DNA from: Nitrospiria bacterium
GTDB taxonomy: Bacteria > Nitrospirota > CAKKRA01 > 9FT-COMBO-42-15
DNA: 11,667 nt
NCBI GenBank assembly: GCA_919902475.1
Contig: CAKKRA010000112.1
Location: forward strand, 1-11,667
Direction of reading: 5' to 3'
This document shows positions 7,425 to 11,667 of the stretch, piece after piece. The notes below the pieces were generated by a model, which saw only the letters and a list, made by a program, of their open reading frames with translations, did no database searches and was not told the DNA's origin. Numbering within the stretch: position 1 is the stretch's first letter; each line of letters opens with the position of its first letter. The position numbers and the translations under genes are program-made.

Positions 7425-9047
7425 TCATGAATTATCGCTAATCTCAACAATTGGATACGCAACATTGCTTATATACGAATTTATCCTCCTTAGATTGCTT
7501 AATACATCAAGATGGATGGAACTTGTATCAATAGACTCCTTTAGGCCTTTGTGAAGCCTCTGTATATGCGCCTGCCTCAATTCCCTTTCCATTTCAGCAA
7601 GCTCTACCTTATTGGCAAGCAGCTTCTTGGCAAGGCCTGCATCACCGCTGACAAATGCCGAGACCCCTATTTCAAAATTTTCCAATATCTTTTTATAAAA
7701 TTTTTCTATCTCGTTAATGCCATCATGTGAAAAGACAAGGCCGTTCTTTACCTTCTTCTTTGCCAGCTCCATCAAGTTTTTATCAACTACATCTCCGATA
7801 TTTTCAAGGTCGTTTATGAAAGCAAGCAGGTCTTGCTCCACCTTGCTCTGCTGCGGCGTAAGGCTTTCATTGGATAATCTGGTTAGATACAGCTTTATCT
7901 CCCTGTCAAGAAGGTCAACATAATCGTCCCTCTTTTCTATGCTGTCTATCATATCAGGATCATCCTTTTTAAATACTATTATGCTGTCTCTTAGCATCTC
8001 ATGCGCAATATCTGCCATTCTAAGCGCCTCCCTCTTTGCCTGGCCAAAGGCAAGCACAGGAGAGCTCAGCACCCTTTTATCAAGATATTTTGGGGCAAAC
8101 TTTTTTTCCTCGCCAGGCCTCTCAGGCACTATCCTTGTTATTACATCTGTCATAACAGTGGTAAAAGGCAAAAAGAAGATGGCGATTGCGCCATTAAACA
8201 ACGTATGCGCATTTGCTATCTGCCTCGGCACATCATCGGTCATAGAAATAACAAAATCTGCAAAGGGCTTAATAAAAGGAAAGAATATAATCACACCTAA
8301 AACCTTAAAAAGCGTGTGAGCTGCTGCAACGCGCTTTGCCTCAATGTTTGAGCCTACGCTTGAGATAATGGCAGTGGCGCAGGTGCCAATATTTGCGCCA
8401 AAGATAAGGGGTATCGCTGCCTCAATGTTAATTAAGCCCTGAAGACCGAGCGCAAGGGCAAGGCCGATAATGGCAGCGCTGCTGTGAACAATGGTTGTAA
8501 ATATGGCTGAGATAATAAGACCCAGCAAAGGATTTGCAAGCAATGCCATAAGCACTGATTTAAACAGCTCGCTGGACTTTAAAGGCATAAGTGAGTCAGA
8601 CATGATCTTTATTGATAAAAAGATAAATGAAAAACCAAGGATACCCTCGCCTATATTCTTTAAAAACCTGCTCTTTGCAAGAAGCATCATAGTGATGCCG
8701 ATACCAACAAAGAGTATAGCGTAATCATATATCCTGAACGCAAGGAGCTGAACAGTGATTGTTGTGCCAATATCAGCGCCGAGTATTACACCGATTGACT
8801 GGGGCAGCGTCATCAGGCCTGAGCCTACAAAGCCGACAAGCATAATAATTGTTGCTGTGCTGCTCTGTAAAAAGACTGTTACAATAATACCAACACCAAG
8901 GCCGAGAAAGCGATTCTTAGTCAGGGAGCTGACTATTGTCCTCAGCCTTGCGCCTGCTGCCCTTTGAAGCCCCTCGCCGGCAAGCCTCATCCCGTAAAGG
9001 AGAATCGCCATGCCGCCGAACAGAGAAAAAAGCATAAGGTTAGTCAT
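7425..9047 (-). CDS. Na+/phosphate cotransporter-like membrane protein with PhoU-like C-terminal domain
   Basis: 540-aa protein of the NptA/COG1283 family, expected in the inner membrane and moving phosphate with Na+. The membrane half (about 1-310) shows the duplicated signature: QSSTAT (61-66) with GADIGTT (90-96), and HSSAA (188-192) with GANIGTC (217-223). In the second copy the usual Gln is His (H188); I recall His here in some YjbB-like members, so this need not mean loss of function. Residues about 335-535 form a soluble PhoU-like helical domain with RDDYVDLLDREI, NDLENIGDVVDKN and LRRINSYISNVAYP. The ATG start at 9047 overlaps the end of the 82-aa gene by 8 bases (ATGACTAA on the minus strand) and has AAGGGA (9057-9052) inside that gene, so translation is probably coupled. 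YjbB-type members are linked to phosphate efflux, so the direction of transport is uncertain. Confidence 0.9.
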   Translation of the reverse strand: MTNLMLFSLFGGMAILLYGMRLAGEGLQRAAGARLRTIVSSLTKNRFLGLGVGIIVTVFLQSSTATIIMLVGFVGSGLMTLPQSIGVILGADIGTTITVQLLAFRIYDYAILFVGIGITMMLLAKSRFLKNIGEGILGFSFIFLSIKIMSDSLMPLKSSELFKSVLMALLANPLLGLIISAIFTTIVHSSAAIIGLALALGLQGLINIEAAIPLIFGANIGTCATAIISSVGSNIEAKRVAAAHTLFKVLGVIIFFPFIKPFADFVISMTDDVPRQIANAHTLFNGAIAIFFLPFTTVMTDVITRIVPERPGEEKKFAPKYLDKRVLSSPVLAFGQAKREALRMADIAHEMLRDSIIVFKKDDPDMIDSIEKRDDYVDLLDREIKLYLTRLSNESLTPQQSKVEQDLLAFINDLENIGDVVDKNLMELAKKKVKNGLVFSHDGINEIEKFYKKILENFEIGVSAFVSGDAGLAKKLLANKVELAEMERELRQAHIQRLHKGLKESIDTSSIHLDVLSNLRRINSYISNVAYPIVEISDNS

Positions 9048-9288
9048 ATAATCCCTTTTTATATCTGCCTAATAATACGCCAAGATACTGGCCTGAAAAG
9101 GATACTGCTATTAAATACAGGATATACCAGCTTCCCAATCCCATCTGCAGCCTGATTGGGATAATAATAAGCACAGGAATATGGATATATAAAAACCATT
9201 TTAATGAGAAGCTCTTTGTTCCAGCCCTTAAAACACCGAAAAAAAGATTCAGCAAAAATGCAAAAAAAGTAATAATTAGAATTGCCAC
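9040..9288 (-). CDS. small membrane protein, 82 aa, unknown function
   Basis: Three hydrophobic segments (about 2-20, 30-46, 53-74) predict an inner-membrane protein with short polar loops and a basic C-terminus (GRYKKGLYD). Notable residues are FGVLRAGTKSFSLKWFLYIH (17-36), where charged and aromatic residues flank the first loop, and the Gly-rich SFSGQYLG. I do not recognise a named family, though the layout resembles small conserved hypothetical membrane proteins. The start is GTG at 9288, without a clear Shine-Dalgarno; it lies 12 bases after the ppcA stop and in the same frame, so translation may depend on ribosomes finishing ppcA. A CTG two codons upstream is the only other nearby candidate. 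The stop overlaps the transporter start by 8 bases. This tight placement suggests an accessory subunit of the transporter, which is inference. Confidence 0.75.
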   Translation of the reverse strand: MAILIITFFAFLLNLFFGVLRAGTKSFSLKWFLYIHIPVLIIIPIRLQMGLGSWYILYLIAVSFSGQYLGVLLGRYKKGLYD

Positions 9289-9300
9289 AATCAGATTATC

Positions 9301-10830
9301 TTATCCCAATGACTGCCTGAGTCGTGCCGCCTCAATAATCTGCTCTTTGGGATCCTTCTTCTCCTTCCATAGGAAATATATATTTGATGTGATGTTCCTG
9401 TGTATAAAATGCCTTGTATCTGTCGGCCCGAGTTCCCTGCCGATGAATTCCTCTATTAGCTTTATATCCTCTGCAATGCCGCTCCATGCCTTCTCTGTCT
9501 TTGACAAGAAATAGAGGTTCTCCTTATTAAGATAGCTCCCTGCCATAATCATATCAGGTATAAGATTTTTATAAAATATCTTAAGCTCTCTATCAAGCTT
9601 CTTCTTTATCATCTCCCTGATTCCTCTGCCAACGCCAATCAGCTCAGGAGGTATGCCGAGAGAATACAATGCTGCTGTAAATGTAATGGCGCGGGGAAGC
9701 CTCTTTTTGCCAATGCCCCTTGAATAGCCAAAGAGACCGATATGGAGCATCCTCTCCCTTCTCCTTGGGATATGCTCTGAAAGGCTGTTTATAGTGCCTG
9801 CAATCTCCTCAATAGTCTTGCAATAATAATTGCTGAATATGGATATAAGCCTTTTTCCATTTTTTATATCTGTCAAAGAATACAGCTTTGGACTGCCTGC
9901 CTTTAACATCTTGTTTAAGTATCTTACAGCCTTTCTTGACTCTTCAGCAGGATAGTCGTATCTGAATGCAGACTGTATGGTTACTGTCCTTATTCCGCTG
10001 TATTCATCAAGGAAATTTTTAAGCGTATAAGGCGAAAGCCCTCCCCTGAATGGCAAGGCGCCAACGCCGATAATCGGGAATACAGGCACCTTGCTCTCCT
10101 CGCTGAATTTATAAAATTCAGAAAGCGCAATCTTCGCAGCAATAGTTGCAGAGACTAATCCTGCGTTTAATGCGGGATCAGAGCGCGCAATAAAAGGCCT
10201 CAGATATTCCGGCGGAGATTTATATTCCTTTTTATGAAGCCTGACATAATCAAGCAGAATCTTCTTTGATGATACAAGCTCATTAATCCCTTCAATCAAA
10301 GGAATCACCCTTAAATAATCAAAGACCTTCACTTTTTCGCCAAATGCCTTATCCTTAAACTTTGCTATCTGGGCAAAGGTTTTTTGTAAATATATCAGTT
10401 TCTCTGCCTTGTCTGTCATAGGCAGAATTACCTCAAAGACAGGAGGGCTTGCAACCTTCAGGGCATTTGAAAAATCCACAGATGTCAGTATTGCCATATA
10501 TGCCCTTGCTATCCTGTAGCCCTTTTCAAGCCATATATTTGGAAGGCGGAATGTAAGAAACATATCCTTGCCAAGCTGCCTCTTCTTAAAGAAGGTGTAG
10601 TATGTGGTAAAGAGCTTATCAACAACAGCCTCATCAACATGCTTCCCTTCCCAGTCCCACATATACTCCTCGCACATGTAATCGCGGTAGGACCTGAACG
10701 CCTCTTCCACCTCTTCTATGGTGCTGATAAAGGGGTCTTTATTCTCCTTCCAAAAAGGCGCAGAGACATTATCAGGATGCTGTGTAGCCATTGTTGCAGG
10801 TATTTTTCTTTTTATCTGTGGCTTTTTCAT
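9301..10830 (-). CDS. ppcA: phosphoenolpyruvate carboxylase, archaeal type
   Basis: Converts PEP and bicarbonate to oxaloacetate and phosphate, the anaplerotic feed of the TCA cycle or of reductive carbon fixation. The 509-aa length and the N-terminal motif IPATMATQHPDN place it in the short archaeal-type family, not the roughly 900-aa bacterial/plant enzyme. Other conserved blocks are FPIIGVGALPFRGGLSP, TIQSAFRYDYP, IGLFGYSRGIGKKRLPRAI, IGVGRGIREM and the near-C-terminal GPTDTRHFIHRNIT. The ATG at 10830 is preferred. An in-frame TTG at 10845 would add five residues, but it would sit only about 8 bases from the predicted transcription start; neither has a Shine-Dalgarno. The type is known in scattered bacteria (for example Clostridium and Leuconostoc), presumably through transfer. 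Composition looks like the neighbours, so any transfer is old. It heads a unit with the small membrane protein and the phosphate transporter. Confidence 0.93.
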   Translation of the reverse strand: MKKPQIKRKIPATMATQHPDNVSAPFWKENKDPFISTIEEVEEAFRSYRDYMCEEYMWDWEGKHVDEAVVDKLFTTYYTFFKKRQLGKDMFLTFRLPNIWLEKGYRIARAYMAILTSVDFSNALKVASPPVFEVILPMTDKAEKLIYLQKTFAQIAKFKDKAFGEKVKVFDYLRVIPLIEGINELVSSKKILLDYVRLHKKEYKSPPEYLRPFIARSDPALNAGLVSATIAAKIALSEFYKFSEESKVPVFPIIGVGALPFRGGLSPYTLKNFLDEYSGIRTVTIQSAFRYDYPAEESRKAVRYLNKMLKAGSPKLYSLTDIKNGKRLISIFSNYYCKTIEEIAGTINSLSEHIPRRRERMLHIGLFGYSRGIGKKRLPRAITFTAALYSLGIPPELIGVGRGIREMIKKKLDRELKIFYKNLIPDMIMAGSYLNKENLYFLSKTEKAWSGIAEDIKLIEEFIGRELGPTDTRHFIHRNITSNIYFLWKEKKDPKEQIIEAARLRQSLG

Positions 10831-10832
10831 AT

Positions 10833-10861
10833 TTGTAGAATTCAATGGTTTAATGTATAAT
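10833..10861 (+). promoter_or_regulatory. queH promoter
   Basis: TTGTAG (10833-10838), a 17-base spacer and a perfect TATAAT (10856-10861). Transcription would start near 10868, giving a leader of about 14 bases. The -10 box shares two bases with the opposing ppcA -10 box. Confidence 0.6.
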
Positions 10862-10888
10862 TATATCAGAAAGAGGCAAGAATGTCTT
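10860..10888 (-). promoter_or_regulatory. ppcA operon promoter
   Basis: On the minus strand AAGACA (10888-10883) is followed by a 17-base spacer and an extended -10 TGA-TATAAT (hexamer 10865-10860). The -35 box overlaps the queH start codon at 10882-10884. Predicted transcription start is near 10853, leaving about 23 bases before the ATG at 10830. Confidence 0.6.
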
Positions 10889-11430
10889 TACAAAAACCAA
10901 AGATGCTCCTTCATATCTGCTGCGCACCCTGCTCAACTGCTGTCATAGAGCGGCTGAAGGATAAATGTGAAATCACAGGGTACTTTTATGACCCGAATAT
11001 ACACCCCAAAGAAGAATACCTCCGCAGGCTTGAAGAGACAAAAAGGCTTTATAATGAAATAGGCATACCTTTAATTGAAGCGCAATATGATGCTGAAATA
11101 TGGTTTAAATTAACAGGAGATTTCAAACATGAGCCAGAGGGCGGCAAGAGATGCGAGCTATGCTATGACATGCGCCTTGAAAAGGCAGCAGGGTTTGCAA
11201 AAGGAAATGGTTTTGATATATTTGCGACAGTGCTTTCAATCAGCCCTCATAAAAAGGCAGAGGCTATAAATAACATTGGCAGAAGGCTTGCTGAAAAGTA
11301 CGACATAAAATTTTATGAGGCAGATTTTAAAAAGAAAAACGGCTTTAAAAGAAGCCTTGAACTAAGCAGGGAATATAATCTATACAGACAGGATTACTGC
11401 GGGTGTGTTTACAGTAGAGGCAGGTTTTAA
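10882..11430 (+). CDS. queH: epoxyqueuosine reductase QueH
   Basis: Reduces epoxyqueuosine to queuosine in the wobble position of tRNAs, the last step of Q synthesis; QueH is the non-homologous replacement for the cobalamin-dependent QueG. 182 aa, typical for the family. The metallocluster cysteines are visible: LLHICCAPC (C13, C14, C17), KRCELCYD (C91, C94) and YRQDYCGC (C173, C175). FYDPNIHPKEEYLRR (35-49) and TVLSISPHKKAEAIN (116-130) are further family blocks. The ATG at 10882 has AGAGG (10872-10876) five bases upstream, better than the later ATG at residue 8. The last residues, after CGCVYS, are RGRF and are encoded inside a perfect palindrome that also contains the stop codon, so the natural C-terminus may have been changed by a repeat element. 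Divergent from ppcA through interleaved promoters; no other queuosine gene is in view. Confidence 0.94.
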   Translation: MSLQKPKMLLHICCAPCSTAVIERLKDKCEITGYFYDPNIHPKEEYLRRLEETKRLYNEIGIPLIEAQYDAEIWFKLTGDFKHEPEGGKRCELCYDMRLEKAAGFAKGNGFDIFATVLSISPHKKAEAINNIGRRLAEKYDIKFYEADFKKKNGFKRSLELSREYNLYRQDYCGCVYSRGRF

Positions 11431-11443
11431 ACCTGCCTCTACT
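11413..11443. repeat. 31-bp perfect palindrome spanning the ends of two convergent genes
   Basis: Two 15-base arms (11413-11427 and 11429-11443) around a single central T at 11428; the arms contain GTAGAGGCAGGTTT and its exact complement. It covers the last codons and TAA stop of queH and the TAG stop (11441-11439) of the convergent gene. RNA from either strand would form a strong hairpin; on the plus strand it is followed by a pyrimidine-rich CTTCTCTTCTTTCTT but not a pure T-run. It may be a bidirectional terminator or one copy of a dispersed palindromic (REP-like) element. Confidence 0.75.
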
Positions 11444-11667
11444 TCTCTTCTTTCTTGCACATCTCCATCTTTTTTAAGATATTATCCAGATACTCCTTGC
11501 CCTTTTCCCGCTCCTGGCCGCCTATCTTCTTTATCTTAGAAAGGTCAAAGACATCGCCAAGGCACTTCTCAGCAAACTGACACCATTCAACACATGACGG
11601 CGGCTTAGGCTCGTCAGCATGCCTGAAGATATCAGCGCCGCACTTAGGACATTCAATCTTAGGCTCG
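11439..11667 (-). CDS. Cys-rich protein, C-terminal part only (5' end outside window)
   Basis: The minus strand is open from the window edge to TAG at 11441-11439, giving the last 75 residues of a protein. The visible part begins EPKIECPKCGADIF and continues to PPSCVEWCQFAEKCLGD. The spacing is CxxC-x15-CxxxC-x5-C, suggesting a zinc or Fe-S site. A charged helical tail rich in Lys and Glu follows, with one more Cys near the end. The regular codon pattern and absence of stops support a real gene. I do not recognise the family, and the missing N-terminus probably holds the main domain. It ends inside the palindrome shared with queH, the two genes being convergent with an 8-base gap. Confidence 0.65.
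   Translation of the reverse strand, partial: EPKIECPKCGADIFRHADEPKPPSCVEWCQFAEKCLGDVFDLSKIKKIGGQEREKGKEYLDNILKKMEMCKKEEK

Overview
The window reads as an ordinary, densely coding chromosomal segment of a Gram-negative bacterium, probably an uncultured anaerobe or microaerophile from a Nitrospirota- or Desulfobacterota-like lineage. That placement is inference. It rests on an LPP20-type outer-envelope lipoprotein, an archaeal-type PEP carboxylase inside an otherwise bacterial gene set, a bacteriohemerythrin, a TPR/ExeA-like ATPase pair, moderate-to-low GC, and canonical sigma-70-like promoters and Shine-Dalgarno sites. No stretch above 300 bases lacks a gene. I see no tRNA, rRNA, CRISPR array, transposase or phage gene.

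Layout. Positions 1-1480 (+): the 3' part of an LPP20-family lipoprotein with an added C-terminal Ig-like domain. 1570-2745 (-): threonine ammonia-lyase with one ACT domain, tail to tail with the lipoprotein gene. 2905-3336 (+): a bacteriohemerythrin, divergent from ilvA, with a strong promoter overlapped by an inverted repeat. Two minus-strand transcription units follow. The first, from a promoter near 10860, is ppcA, then an 82-aa three-helix membrane protein, then a Na+/phosphate-cotransporter-like protein with a PhoU-like tail (10830 down to 7425). The last two genes overlap by 8 bases. The second, from a promoter at 7311-7339, is a 979-aa TPR protein starting with TTG, then an ExeA/GspA-like AAA+ ATPase (7268 down to 3391), separated by a degenerate 7-bp tandem repeat. 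10882-11430 (+): queH, divergent from ppcA through interleaved promoters whose -10 boxes form one palindrome. The last bases of queH lie in a perfect 31-bp palindrome that also covers the stop codon of a convergent, Cys-rich partial gene (11439-11667, -).

Functionally the region mixes housekeeping metabolism (isoleucine precursor or threonine breakdown, anaplerotic oxaloacetate, queuosine tRNA modification) with envelope and O2/metal-binding functions. The pair most likely to form a dedicated machine is the TPR scaffold plus the ExeA-like ATPase, a combination typical of secretion or type IV pilus assembly, though no other pilus or secretion gene is in view. I found no convincing new defence or mobile system. 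The most interesting features are small: the interleaved divergent promoter, the palindrome forming the end of queH, the heptamer repeat, and the small membrane protein coupled to the phosphate transporter.
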